The notes: generated by a model not told the origin, from the sequence alone. A stretch of DNA of 37,818 nt from Corynebacterium lipophiloflavum DSM 44291 (GCF_000159635.1 NZ_GG667192.1:421982-459799), one strand, 5' to 3'; positions 16,500 to 26,619 are shown, counted from the first letter of the stretch. Numbers and translations: made by a program.

Positions 16500-17663
16500 A
16501 TGAACATGCCTATCGGTCTTGGTCTCCCTGAAGGTCCGCCCCCCACCCTCGCGCCGCGTCGCAAAACACGCCAGCTGATGGTGGGCAAGGTCGGGGTGGG
16601 CTCCGATTACCCGATCACGGTGCAGTCGATGACCACCACCAAGACTCATGACATCAACGCCACCCTGCAGCAGATCGCGCAGCTGGCCACCTCGGGATGC
16701 GACATCGTCCGTGTGGCCTGCCCGAAGACAGTGGACGCTGAGGCGTTGCCGGCGATCGCGGCCAAGTCCCCGATTCCGGTTATTGCGGACATTCACTTCC
16801 AGCCGAAGTACATCTTCGCCGCCATCGACGCGGGCTGCGCCGCCGTGCGCGTCAACCCGGGCAACATCAAAGAGTTCGACGGCCGTGTCAAGGAGGTGGC
16901 CAAGGCGGCGGGGGATGCGGGCATTCCGATCCGCATCGGCGTCAACGGCGGCTCCCTGGACAAGCGCCTCTTGGAGAAGTACGGCAAGGCCACCCCGGAG
17001 GCGCTGGTGGAATCGGCCATCTACGAGGCCGGATTGTTCGAGGAGTATGGCTACGGCGACATCGCGATCTCGGTGAAGCACTCCGACCCGGTGCTCATGG
17101 TTGAGGCGTACCGCCAGCTCGCGGAGGCCACTGACTACCCGCTGCACCTCGGCGTGACCGAGGCGGGCCCGCTGATGATGGGCACGATCAAGTCGTCCGT
17201 TGCTTTCGGCGCTTTGCTGTCGCAGGGCATCGGCGACACGATTCGCGTATCCCTGTCGGCGGATCCGGTGGAGGAGATCAAAGTCGGCGACCAGATCCTG
17301 CAGTCGCTGAACCTGCGCCCGCGCAAGCTCGAGATCGTTTCCTGCCCCTCGTGCGGCCGCGCCCAGGTCGATGTGTACACGCTTGCCGAGGAGGTCACCG
17401 CGGGCCTGGAGGGCATGGAGTTCCCGCTGCGCGTTGCCGTGATGGGCTGCGTTGTCAACGGTCCCGGCGAGGCGCGCGACGCGGACTTGGGCGTCGCCTC
17501 GGGCAACGGCAAGGGCCAGATCTTTGTCAAGGGCGAGGTCGTCGAGACCGTCCCGGAGTCCAAGATCGTGGAGACACTCATCGCCCACGCCATGCGTATC
17601 GCCGAGGAGGAGGGCCTCGAGGAGATCGCGGGCGCGAAGGCGGAGGTCAAGGTTACCCGCTAG
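16500..17663 (+). CDS. ispG: 4-hydroxy-3-methylbut-2-enyl diphosphate synthase (flavodoxin/ferredoxin)
   Basis: IspG (GcpE) converts MEcPP to HMBPP in the MEP pathway with a [4Fe-4S] cluster. 387 residues: an N-terminal TIM-barrel domain ([34 protein letters not shown]) and a C-terminal cluster domain with CPSCGR (about residues 281-286) and [10 protein letters not shown], which together hold the three cysteines and Glu that ligate the cluster. The gene lies 20 bp after rip1, ends in a strong terminator, and follows dxr of the same pathway. Confidence 0.96.
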   Translation: MNMPIGLGLPEGPPPTLAPRRKTRQLMVGKVGVGSDYPITVQSMTTTKTHDINATLQQIAQLATSGCDIVRVACPKTVDAEALPAIAAKSPIPVIADIHFQPKYIFAAIDAGCAAVRVNPGNIKEFDGRVKEVAKAAGDAGIPIRIGVNGGSLDKRLLEKYGKATPEALVESAIYEAGLFEEYGYGDIAISVKHSDPVLMVEAYRQLAEATDYPLHLGVTEAGPLMMGTIKSSVAFGALLSQGIGDTIRVSLSADPVEEIKVGDQILQSLNLRPRKLEIVSCPSCGRAQVDVYTLAEEVTAGLEGMEFPLRVAVMGCVVNGPGEARDADLGVASGNGKGQIFVKGEVVETVPESKIVETLIAHAMRIAEEEGLEEIAGAKAEVKVTR

Positions 17664-17685
17664 ACAATCGCTCATTGTAGCGTGG

Positions 17686-17721
17686 CAGCGCCGGAAGTGG
17701 TTTCCGGCGCTGTAGCTTTTT
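17686..17721 (+). terminator. Rho-independent terminator after ispG
   Basis: A perfect 11-bp stem CAGCGCCGGAA (17686-17696) and TTCCGGCGCTG (17702-17712) with loop GTGGT, followed by TAGC and TTTTT. It stops only a few bases before the next start codon. Confidence 0.93.
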
Positions 17722-17726
17722 CAACC

Positions 17727-19559
17727 ATGAATCGCCTCGCCTCGCTGCTCGCCGTGGCGGCAATGTGTTGCGGTGCGCTCTCGGCATGCACTCCACGACC
17801 CAACGACGCCGAGCCGACCGCGGCCTCGTTCGTGGAGGCGATCGCCGGGCAAGACTACGAGGCGCTCAGCGAGCTTGTCGACGACCCCACCACCGCGACC
17901 GACTCCATCAGCTCAACGTGGGACGGCCTTCAGGCGCAGGGCGCTGACATCACCCTGCGGGAGGTCACCCAGCAGGACAATGTGGCGACGGCGACCTACA
18001 CGGTCGACTGGGTCCTGCCCAGGCAGCGCAGCTTCGCCTACGACGCGCAGATGACCCTGACCCAGACCGGCGGCGAGTGGACCGTGCGGTGGCAACCCTC
18101 CGTGCTGCATCCGCGGCTCGGAGCTCACCAGCACTTGGAACTGCGCGCCGTTGAAGCGCAGCAGGCGAGCGTGGTCTCCTCTGACGGCGCGCAGTTGCTT
18201 ACGCCCGGCGTGGCCTACCGGGTGCTGGTGGACACGTCAGCGATGGCGTCGGCACGCGAGGCGGCGAGCCGAATCTCGACGACGCTGGCCGAAGCACACC
18301 GGGCGGACGAGTCCGTGCCGACGCGCGACGCCGCGCAGCTGGAAAGCGAACTGAGCGCGGCATCAGGCACGTACTCGGCCGCGGTTGTGCCGAAAGCTGC
18401 GCAACCCATCGTGGCGGGGGCACTCGGCGACGTGGCCGGGGTGCGCCTCAACGAAGAGGCGGCGATGGTCAACGCGGACCCGACCTTTGCGCCCGACATC
18501 ATGGCGCGCGTCGGGGAACTCGTGCGCGACGACCTCGAAGGCACAGCGGGCTGGAACATCAGTATCGTCAATCAGCACGGCGCGGCGCTGGAAGAGATTG
18601 CCGGCCAGGAACCCGAGCCCGCCCCGGCGGTTGAGGTGAGCCTGGATCACACCGTGCAACGCGCCGCGGAAAAAGCACTCGAACCCTTGGCGGGGCAGCA
18701 GGCGATGATCGTTGCGATTCGACCCTCGACAGGCGGTGTGCTCGCCGTGGCGCAGACCCCGGCCGCCGACCGCGACGGAAACATAGCCACGATGGGCCAG
18801 TACCCGCCGGGATCGACGTTCAAGATCATCACCGCCGCCGCAGGGCTCGAAAACCAGGGGCTCACCCCCGCTTCAACGGTCCCGTGTCCGGGAACGATGA
18901 ATATCTACGGCAGGGTAGTGACCAACTACGCGGGCTTCTCGCTCGGCAATGCGCCCCTGGAGCAGGCGTTCGCGCGCTCGTGCAACACCACGTTCGCGGA
19001 TATCTCCACCAAGCTGGAACCGGGCCAACTCGCGGAAGTCGGCAAGCAATTCGGCCTGGGGCTGGATATGGAGATCCCCGGGCTCGACACCATCACCGGC
19101 TCGATCCCGGTTGGCGAGGAACCGCTCGACCGCACCGAGGCCGGCTACGGGCAGGGCCGCGACCTTGCCAGCCCCTTTGGGATGGCGCTTGTCGCGGCGA
19201 CGGCGGCGCGCGGTTCGATGCCCGTGCCCTACCTCGTCGACGGGGAAACCACGCAGGCTACGCCCACCGAGGCGCCGGCGCCTGAAACGATAGCCCAGCT
19301 GCAGCAGATGATGTCGGCCGTGACCTCGCCGGGCGGCACCGCGGCGGGGATGAGCGCGGCCGGTGACATCCGCGGCAAGACGGGAGAGGCCGAGATTAAC
19401 CAGGGCTCGCACGCGTGGTTCACCGGCTACCGGGCCGACGATGACATTGCCTTTGCCACGCTCATCGTGCTTGGCGGTGGTTCGCAAGCGGCCGTGGCCG
19501 CAACTGACCGCATGCTTGTCAACATCGATCAGGCTAGGGCTGGCGGAGGCCAGGTCTAA
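17727..19559 (+). CDS. Penicillin-binding lipoprotein (class B-like transpeptidase)
   Basis: A 610-residue cell-wall DD-transpeptidase. ATG at 17727 gives a lipoprotein signal with lipobox LSAC (Cys21). An NTF2-like MecA_N domain follows (about residues 30-140), a dimerisation-like region, then the transpeptidase with SxxK = STFK (Ser363-Lys366), SxN = SCN (418-420) and KTG (551-553). It matches the penicillin-binding lipoprotein found near gcpE (ispG) in mycobacteria. The start lies 5 bp after the ispG terminator; TAGCTT at 17713-17718 is 8 nt before the ATG and could be a -10 embedded in the terminator tail. An open frame extends upstream through the terminator and is not real. Confidence 0.93.
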   Translation: MNRLASLLAVAAMCCGALSACTPRPNDAEPTAASFVEAIAGQDYEALSELVDDPTTATDSISSTWDGLQAQGADITLREVTQQDNVATATYTVDWVLPRQRSFAYDAQMTLTQTGGEWTVRWQPSVLHPRLGAHQHLELRAVEAQQASVVSSDGAQLLTPGVAYRVLVDTSAMASAREAASRISTTLAEAHRADESVPTRDAAQLESELSAASGTYSAAVVPKAAQPIVAGALGDVAGVRLNEEAAMVNADPTFAPDIMARVGELVRDDLEGTAGWNISIVNQHGAALEEIAGQEPEPAPAVEVSLDHTVQRAAEKALEPLAGQQAMIVAIRPSTGGVLAVAQTPAADRDGNIATMGQYPPGSTFKIITAAAGLENQGLTPASTVPCPGTMNIYGRVVTNYAGFSLGNAPLEQAFARSCNTTFADISTKLEPGQLAEVGKQFGLGLDMEIPGLDTITGSIPVGEEPLDRTEAGYGQGRDLASPFGMALVAATAARGSMPVPYLVDGETTQATPTEAPAPETIAQLQQMMSAVTSPGGTAAGMSAAGDIRGKTGEAEINQGSHAWFTGYRADDDIAFATLIVLGGGSQAAVAATDRMLVNIDQARAGGGQV

Positions 19560-19571
19560 AACAGTGGGGAC

Positions 19572-19577
19572 TACCAT
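19572..19577 (+). promoter_or_regulatory. -10 element for leaderless map
   Basis: TACCAT ends 7 nt before the map ATG at 19585; there is no Shine-Dalgarno. Confidence 0.4.
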
Positions 19578-19584
19578 TGCTCAC

Positions 19585-20457
19585 ATGAGTCAACGCGCAA
19601 TGATCCAGCCAGGAAAACCCACCCCGATTCGCACGGTGCCCGATTCAATCGAGCGCCCGGAGTACGCGTGGCGTGACTCGGTCCAGGAAAACGTGGGCGA
19701 GCCGTACGTCCAGAGCGCTGAGACCATCGAGAAAATGCGCGAGGCGAGCACCATCGCCGCCGACGCTCTTCAGGCAGCGGGCGCCGCCGTCGCGCCGGGA
19801 GTGACCACCGACCACATTGACCGGGTCGCGCACGAGTACATGCTCGATCACGGTGCCTACCCGTCCACGCTGGGGTACCGCGGGTACACCAAATCCTGCT
19901 GCGTGTCGCTCAACGAAATTGTCTGCCACGGCATCCCCGATACCACGGTGATCCAGGACGGTGACATCGTCAACATCGATGTCACCGCCTATAAAAACGG
20001 TGTCCACGGCGACACCAACGCAACTTTTTTGGCGGGTGAGGTCTCCGAGGAGCACCGCCTTTTGGTCGAGCGCACCGAGGAAGCCATGATGCGCGGGATC
20101 AAGGCGGCGAAACCGGGCCGCGAAATCAACGTCATCGGGCGAGTCATCGAGTCCTACGCCAGGCGCTTCGGCTACAACGTGGTCACGGACTTCACCGGCC
20201 ACGGAATCGGTACGACCTTCCACAACGGGCTCGTCGTGCTGCACTACGACTCCGATGCCCACCGCGATGTCCTGCAGCCGGGAATGACGTTGACCATCGA
20301 GCCGATGATCAACCTCGGGGACCTCGCCTACACCATCTGGGACGATGGGTGGACCGTGCAAAACAACGACGGCAAGTACACGGCCCAGTTCGAGCACACC
20401 ATCTTGGTCACGCAAGACGGCAACGAGATTCTGACGCTGCCCAGCACGGCCAGCTAG
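19585..20457 (+). CDS. map: Methionine aminopeptidase, type I with N-terminal extension
   Basis: Removes the initiator methionine from nascent proteins. The 290-residue protein has an N-terminal extension of about 40 residues, typical of the longer actinobacterial MetAP paralogue, then the pita-bread fold. Metal ligands are visible: D in NIDVTAY, D in HGDTNATF, H in [11 protein letters not shown] in TIEPMI and E in AQFEHT. The early [22 protein letters not shown] motif is also characteristic. It ends 8 bp from the stop of convergent mtr, with no terminator between them. Confidence 0.95.
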   Translation: MSQRAMIQPGKPTPIRTVPDSIERPEYAWRDSVQENVGEPYVQSAETIEKMREASTIAADALQAAGAAVAPGVTTDHIDRVAHEYMLDHGAYPSTLGYRGYTKSCCVSLNEIVCHGIPDTTVIQDGDIVNIDVTAYKNGVHGDTNATFLAGEVSEEHRLLVERTEEAMMRGIKAAKPGREINVIGRVIESYARRFGYNVVTDFTGHGIGTTFHNGLVVLHYDSDAHRDVLQPGMTLTIEPMINLGDLAYTIWDDGWTVQNNDGKYTAQFEHTILVTQDGNEILTLPSTAS

Positions 20458-20465
20458 CCAGCGGT

Positions 20466-21866
20466 TCAGACCTCGGGAAAGTCCAGATCCAGACCCAAAA
20501 TCGCGTTCTCCGTGACCTCGGACAGTGCCGGGTGGATCCAGTACTGGCCGCGGGGCACGGTGCGCAGGTCAATGCCGTAGGCGATAATCGTTATCATCTG
20601 CTGGATCAGCGTCGACGCCTGCGGGCCCATGTAGTGGGCACCGAGGAGCTTTCCGCTCGCCCGGTCGGCGACGAGCTTGACCACGCCCGTCGTGTCTTCG
20701 AGCGCCCACCCGTAGGCCACGTCGCCGTAGTTTTGCAGCTTGACGGTCACGTCGAAACCGGCTTCGACGGCCTCGCGCTCGGTCATCCCGACTGTGGCGA
20801 TCTGCGGGTGGGTGAACACGGCGAAGGGCACGTGGTCGTGCGGCATGGGCACCATGTTGTCGGGGTTGAGAATGTTGTGGCGCACCGCCCGCGTTTCCGC
20901 GTTCGCAACGTGCTTGAGCTGGAACGGTGAGGAGATGTCGCCGAGTGCCCACACGCCCTCAACGGAGGTGCGGCCGAACTCGTCGACGGCAACCTGGGTT
21001 CCGTTGGCGGCAATTCCCCCGGCCTCGAGGTTGAGGCGGTCGCCGTTGGGCACGCGGCCCATCGCGATGAGGAGTTTCTCGGACGTCACGGTGGAGCCGT
21101 CGTCAAGCGTGAGCGTGGCTTCGTGCTCATCGCCTGCGGCGCTGACCACCGTGCGGCCCTTGTGCACCTCGTAGGTCGCATCCGCGATGTCGTTGAACGC
21201 TTCGGTGATGTCGCTGTCGAGGCTGCGCAGGAAGGGGGAGCGGTTCACAATGCGCACGTGGGTGCCCAGGGACTGGAAGATGTGAGCGAACTCCATCGCG
21301 ATGAAACCGCCGCCGAGTATGGTGAGGCTTTCCGGCTGGCGTTCAAGGCGCATGATGTCGTCGCTGGTGTGGAAGGCAACACCGGTCGCCCAGTCGGGGA
21401 CGAAGGGGCGCGCGCCGGCAGCGATGATGATGGTGTCGCCGCTGATAACCTTTTCCTCGTCTCCCTGGCCCGTGACCAGGGTTTTCGGCCCGCTAAACGA
21501 CGCCCTCCGGTCGTAGACATCAACGTTGGCGCTCGCCTCGCTGCGACGGAATTCCTCCCCGCCGGCGGCGATAAGGTCGATGCGGTTGGTGAAGATGCGC
21601 TCGGTGATGGCCTTCCAGTCGGCGCCGTTGAAGGATGCGTCGATCCCGAGGCGGGACGCGTGGGCGGCGTCGAAAGCCGTGTCCGCGGCGAGGACGAACA
21701 TCTTCGTCGGGATGCAGCCCGCGTTCATGCAGGTGCCTCCGAATTTGTTCTCCTCGATGATGGCGATCGACCAGTCGTCGAAGTCCGGCGTGGGAATGGA
21801 GTTACCGGAGCCGGCGCCGATGATGATCAGGTCGTAGTGGGCATCGATGCCTGCGGTGTGGTTCAT
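20466..21866 (-). CDS. mtr: Mycothione reductase
   Basis: A flavoprotein disulfide reductase that reduces mycothiol disulfide with NADPH, the actinobacterial counterpart of glutathione reductase. 466 residues: an N-terminal FAD motif IIIGAGSG, the redox-active disulfide GGTCMNAGCIPTK (about residues 43-55), the NAD(P) motif ILGGGFIAME, the second FAD motif ALGDISS, and the C-terminal His-Glu pair in HPALSEVTEN. ATG at 21866 overlaps the stop of the upstream hydrolase gene (TAATG), so the two genes are translationally coupled. This gene is the clearest evidence for a mycothiol-making host. Confidence 0.93.
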   Translation of the reverse strand: MNHTAGIDAHYDLIIIGAGSGNSIPTPDFDDWSIAIIEENKFGGTCMNAGCIPTKMFVLAADTAFDAAHASRLGIDASFNGADWKAITERIFTNRIDLIAAGGEEFRRSEASANVDVYDRRASFSGPKTLVTGQGDEEKVISGDTIIIAAGARPFVPDWATGVAFHTSDDIMRLERQPESLTILGGGFIAMEFAHIFQSLGTHVRIVNRSPFLRSLDSDITEAFNDIADATYEVHKGRTVVSAAGDEHEATLTLDDGSTVTSEKLLIAMGRVPNGDRLNLEAGGIAANGTQVAVDEFGRTSVEGVWALGDISSPFQLKHVANAETRAVRHNILNPDNMVPMPHDHVPFAVFTHPQIATVGMTEREAVEAGFDVTVKLQNYGDVAYGWALEDTTGVVKLVADRASGKLLGAHYMGPQASTLIQQMITIIAYGIDLRTVPRGQYWIHPALSEVTENAILGLDLDFPEV

Positions 21867-22891
21867 TAAACGTTCATCTCCATGTCGGGGTGTGAATCGG
21901 TCAGGGCGTCGAGCCAGGCGTCGGTAGCTGCGAAGGCGGCCTCTCTCGCGTGGCGTTCAGAGAGGAAGACGTCGTGGCGGGCGCCCTCGATCACCTGTGT
22001 TTCGCTTGTGTCGCTGAGTGTGGGCGCCCACTTCTGAATCTGGGCGACGTCGAGCACGGTGTCGGCCGTGTCAGCGGCGGGGGAGTACGGTTTGCCCAGG
22101 TACGAGTGCGACGAGCACAGGGTCAGCGTGGGCACCCCGGTGTCGATTCCGTCGTGAATGAGCTTCTGGCCCTGGAAAACCGCGCGCAGCCAGCCGAGGT
22201 ACTTGCGGTGGCCCTCGACCGGTTTGAACGTGGTGTCAAAGGTCCACTCGCCGTGTGCCGTGGCCGAGATGGATTGGCCGTAGGTGCCCACACCGGTGTT
22301 CGGCAGAGGTAGCGACGGAAAGCGTTTGCCCAGTGCGTTGACAACGGGGCGCATGATCGCCACAGTCGGGCGCGAGAACTGCATATCCAGCCAGGGGCTG
22401 TTGAGGATGATCCCGCGGATCGTCTCGTGGACGCGGGGATCGTTGCGGCGGACATCGTCCGCCCACAGCGGCACGATCAGCCCGCCGGTGGAGTGCGCGA
22501 AGGGGATGATCTCACCGTGGCGGGAAGTGATCAGCTCCGCGGCGAGCGTGAGTTCCGGGAAGTACAAGCGCAGGTCGGTGATGTAATGCCAGCGGCCGTT
22601 GCCCGGGTGGGCGCGGCCACAGCCGCGCAGGTCGAGCGCGTAGAAGGGATAACCTTGGGCGACGTAGTGCTTGGCCACGTGCTGTTGGAAGAAGTAATCG
22701 GACATGCCGTGCACCCACAGCAGGGCGGGTTTGCCGGTGGGGGCGTCGGGAAGCGCGCGCACAAGCACCGCTGCTTCCTCCCCCGTGTCACCGGGGTCCT
22801 TGCCTACGTTGAGGGTGGTTGATTCGTAGCCGTCGCCGAGGACATCGTCGTGCCACTCCAGTTGGTCAAACTTCCCGGGGTTGTCGTGCAT
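21866..22891 (-). CDS. Alpha/beta hydrolase (serine aminopeptidase/lysophospholipase-like)
   Basis: A 341-residue cytoplasmic alpha/beta hydrolase with no signal peptide. The core shows LLWVHGMSDYF (oxyanion strand), the DLRGCGRA turn, nucleophile motif HSTGG, and a C-terminal EGARHDVFLS that supplies the catalytic His. It resembles monoacylglycerol-lipase or lysophospholipase-like proteins, but the substrate is unknown. I prefer ATG at 22891 because TAGTAT ends 7 nt upstream, as at many leaderless starts here. ATGs at 22900, 22909 and 22951 are open alternatives. Overlap with mtr (TAATG) suggests a two-gene operon, though no thiol-related function can be read from the sequence. Confidence 0.85.
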   Translation of the reverse strand: MHDNPGKFDQLEWHDDVLGDGYESTTLNVGKDPGDTGEEAAVLVRALPDAPTGKPALLWVHGMSDYFFQQHVAKHYVAQGYPFYALDLRGCGRAHPGNGRWHYITDLRLYFPELTLAAELITSRHGEIIPFAHSTGGLIVPLWADDVRRNDPRVHETIRGIILNSPWLDMQFSRPTVAIMRPVVNALGKRFPSLPLPNTGVGTYGQSISATAHGEWTFDTTFKPVEGHRKYLGWLRAVFQGQKLIHDGIDTGVPTLTLCSSHSYLGKPYSPAADTADTVLDVAQIQKWAPTLSDTSETQVIEGARHDVFLSERHAREAAFAATDAWLDALTDSHPDMEMNV

Positions 22892-22898
22892 GTCACTC

Positions 22899-22904
22899 AT
22901 ACTA
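22899..22904 (-). promoter_or_regulatory. -10 element for leaderless hydrolase-mtr operon
   Basis: TAGTAT on the minus strand ends 7 nt before ATG 22891, the same spacing as at other leaderless genes here. Confidence 0.4.
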
Positions 22905-23143
22905 GGCATATTCGCCGCAGTTTTTCGGGCGAGCTGCAGCGCTTGGGCCATTGGTGTCTCACGATGTGGGAGAGTTGGATTAAGGGGTGAGCCACATTAC
23001 CGGTCGAAGTGTCGATAAGCGTAAGGTAGTGGTTTAAGCCGGAATTTCGTTTACTTGGGCGCGGGGCGCTGCCGAAATCCCGGGACATTATTGTGAGAGC
23101 GCGTCGAGTCCGCCCCACTGACACAATCGAAGAGGATGAACGG

Positions 23144-24652
23144 ATGTCTGAACAAGGCAACAAAAAGTTTAGCGATGAGACTGATGTCCTGCTCATCGGT
23201 GCTGGAATTATGAGTGCGACCCTTGGAGCCCTGCTCCGCCAACTCGAGCCGAGCTGGTCCCAGGTTGTCTACGAGCGTCTCGACGGGCCCGCGCAGGAGT
23301 CCTCGTACGCGCTGAACAACGCTGGCACCGGCCACTCGGCCCTGTGCGAGTTGAACTACACGCCCGAGAAGAAGGGCAAGATTGATGTCTCCAAGGCGCT
23401 GGCGATCAACGAGAAGTTCCAGCTGTCGCGCCAGTTCTGGTCCCACCAGCTGGGTGAGGGCGTGTTGACCGACCCGAGCGACTTCATCAACCCGGTGCCG
23501 CATGTGTCCTTCGGCCAGGGTGAGAGCCAAGTTGACTACCTGCGCCGCCGCTACGAAATTTTGTCGGCGAACCACATGTTCCCGGAGATGCAGTTCACCG
23601 ATGACGCTGCAAAGTTCGCCGAGAAACTTCCGCTGATGGCTCAGGGCCGTGACTTCGACGCCGAGCCCGTCGCCATCTCCTGGACCGATGCTGGCACCGA
23701 CATCAATTACGGTGCGCTGACCAAGCAGTTCCTCGACGACGCCGAGAAGCAGGGCACCGCGATCCGCTACGGCCACGAGGTGCTCAACCTCAAGCGAGCC
23801 GGCAAGTTCTGGGAAGTCACCGTGCGCAACGTGCACACCGGCGACAAGCAGGTCGTGCGTGCGCGCTTCGTCTTCGTCGGCGCCGGCGGTTACGCGCTGG
23901 ACCTGCTGCGCAAGGCGGGCGTTCCCGAGGTCCGCGGCTACGCGGGCTTCCCGATCTCCGGCATGTGGCTGCGCACCACCAACCCGGAGCTGGTTGCGCA
24001 GCACCAGGCCAAGGTGTACGGCCAGGCCAAGGTCGGTGCCCCGCCGATGTCCGTGCCACACCTGGACCTGCGCGTTATCGACGGCGAGCAGTCCCTGCTG
24101 TTCGGCCCCTACGGCGGCTGGAGCCCGAAGTTCTTGAAGGAAGGCAGCTACCTCGACCTGTTCAAGTCGATCCGTGCCGACAACATCCCGTCCTACCTCG
24201 GCGTCGCAGCCACCAACCTCGGCCTGGTGAAGTACCTGGTCGAGGAGGTATTCAAGGACTTCGACGGCAGGATGGAGGTCCTGCGCGAGTACTTCCCCAA
24301 CGCCGACGGCAAGGACTGGGACACCGTGGTTGCCGGCCAGCGCGTGCAGGTGATCAAGCCCGCTCCGGCGCCGAGCTTCGGCTCTCTGGAGTTCGGTACC
24401 GCACTGGTCAACGACCAGGACGGCACCATCGCCGGCATCCTCGGCGCCTCCCCGGGCGCATCGATCACCCCGGCGGCCATGCTCGAGCTGCTTGAGCGCT
24501 GCTTCGGCGAGCGCATGATCGACTGGTCGGGCCAGCTCCACGAGATGTTCCCGACCTACGGCACCTCTCTCAAGCGAGACGAGCAGGCCTACGCCTCCCA
24601 GTGGGAGACCACGCAGCAGGCGCTCAAGCTGGACGGCGCCCAGACGACTTAA
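23144..24652 (+). CDS. mqo: Malate:quinone oxidoreductase
   Basis: A membrane-associated FAD enzyme of the TCA cycle that oxidises malate to oxaloacetate and passes electrons to menaquinone. It is a main malate oxidiser in corynebacteria. 502 residues: N-terminal FAD motif LLIGAGIMSATLG, the signature ALNNAGTGHSALCELNYTP, VGAGGYALDLL, and C-terminal GASPGASITPAAMLELL. ATG at 23144 has GAGGA (23132-23136) upstream, so this gene, unlike many neighbours, has a leader. TATTGT at 23089-23094 is a weak -10 candidate. The 252-bp divergent region toward the hydrolase gene shows no other clear element. The stop overlaps the stop of selO (TTAA). Confidence 0.97.
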   Translation: MSEQGNKKFSDETDVLLIGAGIMSATLGALLRQLEPSWSQVVYERLDGPAQESSYALNNAGTGHSALCELNYTPEKKGKIDVSKALAINEKFQLSRQFWSHQLGEGVLTDPSDFINPVPHVSFGQGESQVDYLRRRYEILSANHMFPEMQFTDDAAKFAEKLPLMAQGRDFDAEPVAISWTDAGTDINYGALTKQFLDDAEKQGTAIRYGHEVLNLKRAGKFWEVTVRNVHTGDKQVVRARFVFVGAGGYALDLLRKAGVPEVRGYAGFPISGMWLRTTNPELVAQHQAKVYGQAKVGAPPMSVPHLDLRVIDGEQSLLFGPYGGWSPKFLKEGSYLDLFKSIRADNIPSYLGVAATNLGLVKYLVEEVFKDFDGRMEVLREYFPNADGKDWDTVVAGQRVQVIKPAPAPSFGSLEFGTALVNDQDGTIAGILGASPGASITPAAMLELLERCFGERMIDWSGQLHEMFPTYGTSLKRDEQAYASQWETTQQALKLDGAQTT

Positions 24653-25854
24653 GTCCCGCAGTAGGTGACGAAGAGCTCGTCGCCTTCCGGCCCCTTCATC
24701 CACTCCGGCCCCGCCGCAGGGTTGAAGGGGTCTGTTACTGCGCGCAGGAGTTCGAAATAGGGCCCCAAGTCCCCGTCGCGCTCGGCGCTGGTGATGGCGC
24801 GCTGCAGCATGTGGTTGCGCGGGATGAAGATCGGCGCGCGACCCACTGGGAGGCCGTGGTCCAGGTTGAACTGCGTGATGTCGCCGGCTGCGGCGATCGC
24901 CTCTTCGGCCCCTGCGAAATGGAGCTGCCAAAAGTGGTCCCAGCGCTCCTGGATCAAGCCCAGGATCTCGCGGGCGGCCGCTTCTCCCATCAGCGGCAGC
25001 AGCGCCTCGGCGAGGCGGGTGAGATTCCAGGCGATGATATTGGGTTGGTTGCCGAAGGCGTAGCGCCCGGTCGAGTCGATGGAGGAGAACTTCGCGGCGG
25101 GCGCAAAGCGCTCGGTGAAGGCGCACGGGCCGTAGTCGATGGTTTCGCCGGACAGGGCGGTGTTGTCGGTGTTCATCACCCCGTGCACAAAGCCGATGCG
25201 CATCCATTTCACTACCAGCTCGAGCTGGCGGTCCATGACCTCCCGGAGCAGTTTGGTGGGCGTCGAAAAGCCCGCGGCTGCGACGACTTTCGCGGTGAGC
25301 TCCTCGGACTGGGTGGCTGCGTACTGCACGGAACCGACCCGCAAGTGCGAGTTGGCGACGCGCACGACGATGCCGCCCGGGACGTAGCCCTGCTGGCGCA
25401 GCACGCGCTCGCCGGTGCTTAGAACTGCGAGCGAGCGTGTCGACGCCACCCCGACCGCATGCATGAACTCGCTGACCGCGTACTCGCGCAGCATGGGCCC
25501 GATGGCGCCAACGCCGTCGGATCCCGGCCGGCTAAACGGGGTGGGCCCGGAGCCCTTCAGCTGGATTTCGCGCCCGTCGATGTCGCCGAGCAGCAGGGCG
25601 CGGCCGTCGCCAAGCAGGCCCACGAACTGGCCGAACTGGTGGCCCGCATATGCGGTTGCGTGGCCGCCGGCCGCGCCCGCGAGCCAGGCGGTGCCTTCCG
25701 CCGAGCGCAACCACTCGGGGTCGAGCCCGAGCTCGCGGGCCAGCGGGGCGTTGAGCACGACCACCTGCGGATCGGGGAACTCAGCGGCGCGCGCGGGCAC
25801 GGCCATCTCGGGCAGAGACTCGGCGAAGGTGTGGGCAAGAGTGGGTGTGGACAT
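24649..25854 (-). CDS. selO: Protein adenylyltransferase SelO (YdiU family)
   Basis: A pseudokinase-fold enzyme that transfers AMP to protein Ser/Thr/Tyr and is linked to redox stress in the family. Visible motifs: QLKGSGPTPFSRPGSDG (glycine-rich), VRVANSHLRVGS, VHGVMNTDN and TIDYGPCAF (metal-binding Asn and Asp). The C-terminus ends TYCGT, retaining the conserved cysteine that is selenocysteine in some homologues. At 401 residues it is shorter than the usual 450-500, with a compact C-terminal half but no missing core motif. It is divergent from cobA across 24 bp, and its stop overlaps mqo. Confidence 0.92.
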   Translation of the reverse strand: MSTPTLAHTFAESLPEMAVPARAAEFPDPQVVVLNAPLARELGLDPEWLRSAEGTAWLAGAAGGHATAYAGHQFGQFVGLLGDGRALLLGDIDGREIQLKGSGPTPFSRPGSDGVGAIGPMLREYAVSEFMHAVGVASTRSLAVLSTGERVLRQQGYVPGGIVVRVANSHLRVGSVQYAATQSEELTAKVVAAAGFSTPTKLLREVMDRQLELVVKWMRIGFVHGVMNTDNTALSGETIDYGPCAFTERFAPAAKFSSIDSTGRYAFGNQPNIIAWNLTRLAEALLPLMGEAAAREILGLIQERWDHFWQLHFAGAEEAIAAAGDITQFNLDHGLPVGRAPIFIPRNHMLQRAITSAERDGDLGPYFELLRAVTDPFNPAAGPEWMKGPEGDELFVTYCGT

Positions 25855-25860
25855 GATCCC

Positions 25861-25870
25861 ACCCTAGACT
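25861..25870. promoter_or_regulatory. Overlapping divergent -10 elements, selO and cobA
   Basis: TAGGGT on the minus strand (25861-25866) ends 6 nt before the selO ATG. TAGACT on the plus strand (25865-25870) ends 8 nt before the cobA ATG. The two share a CTAG core within a 24-bp intergenic region. Confidence 0.5.
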
Positions 25871-25878
25871 TGGAGGCC

Positions 25879-26619
25879 ATGAGTTACGGAGAAGTCACCC
25901 TCGTCGGCGGCGGGCCGGGCGACTGGGACCTGCTGACGGTGCGCGGGTTGCGCGCGCTTGAGGCGGCCGACGTCATCCTCACCGACCACCTCGGCCCCGC
26001 CTCCCAGCTCGAGGAATTTCTGGACATTTCGCGCAAGGAGATTATCGACGTCTCCAAGCTGCCCTACGGCAAGCAAGTCGCGCAGGAGCGCATCAACGAG
26101 CTGACCGTCCAGCACGCGCAGGCGGGGCGCCGCGTGGTCCGGCTCAAAGGCGGCGACCCCTACGTCTTCGGCCGGGGCTTCGAGGAGCTTGCCGCGTGCG
26201 CGGCAGCGGGTGTGAGCTGCACCGTGGTCCCGGGCGTGACCAGTGCGATCTCCGTGCCCGCCGCCGCGGGAATCCCGGTGACACAGCGGGGGATGACCCA
26301 CGCGTTTGCCGTGGTGTCGGGGCACCTGCCGCCCGGGCACCCGTCCTCGTTGGTGGACTGGGAGGCGCTCGCGCGGACAGGCGGGACAATCGTAGTGGTG
26401 ATGGGCGTGCGCAACGTCGCGGCGATCTGCTCCGCGCTCATTGCGGCAGGCCTCGACGCCGCGACGCCCGCCGCCGTGATCCAGGAAGGCGAAACCGCTG
26501 CCCAGCGCGCGTTCTACTGCGAGCTCTGCGAGCTTGCCGACGTGATGGCTTCCAACGCGGTGGCGGCCCCGGCCGTCTACGTCATCGGGGAGGTCGCGGG
26601 CCTTGCGCAGCCTCGATAG
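25879..26619 (+). CDS. cobA: Uroporphyrinogen-III C-methyltransferase
   Basis: SUMT methylates uroporphyrinogen III at C2 and C7 to precorrin-2, the entry to sirohaem and corrinoids. The 246-residue protein has the family N-terminus VTLVGGGPGDWDLLTVRG, the VRLKGGDPYVFGRG loop (about residues 88-101), VVPGVTSA and GIPVTQRG. It is the single-domain form, without a fused dehydrogenase/ferrochelatase part. GGAGG lies only 2 nt from the ATG and is too close to be a normal Shine-Dalgarno, so leaderless initiation is likelier. The next gene overlaps its end by 17 nt. Confidence 0.94.
   Translation: MSYGEVTLVGGGPGDWDLLTVRGLRALEAADVILTDHLGPASQLEEFLDISRKEIIDVSKLPYGKQVAQERINELTVQHAQAGRRVVRLKGGDPYVFGRGFEELAACAAAGVSCTVVPGVTSAISVPAAAGIPVTQRGMTHAFAVVSGHLPPGHPSSLVDWEALARTGGTIVVVMGVRNVAAICSALIAAGLDAATPAAVIQEGETAAQRAFYCELCELADVMASNAVAAPAVYVIGEVAGLAQPR

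Noticed and set aside
16485..17675. Minus-strand 396-codon open frame opposite ispG
   Set aside because: Shadow of ispG, which has intact cluster and barrel motifs; the antisense product is rich in Arg, His and Leu with no recognisable family.
20458..20465. Terminator between map and mtr
   Set aside because: Only 8 bp separate the stops, and no inverted repeat with a T-tract was found.
23051..25207. Minus-strand 718-codon open frame
   Set aside because: Antisense to mqo and part of selO, both with diagnostic motifs; long antisense frames are expected at this GC content.
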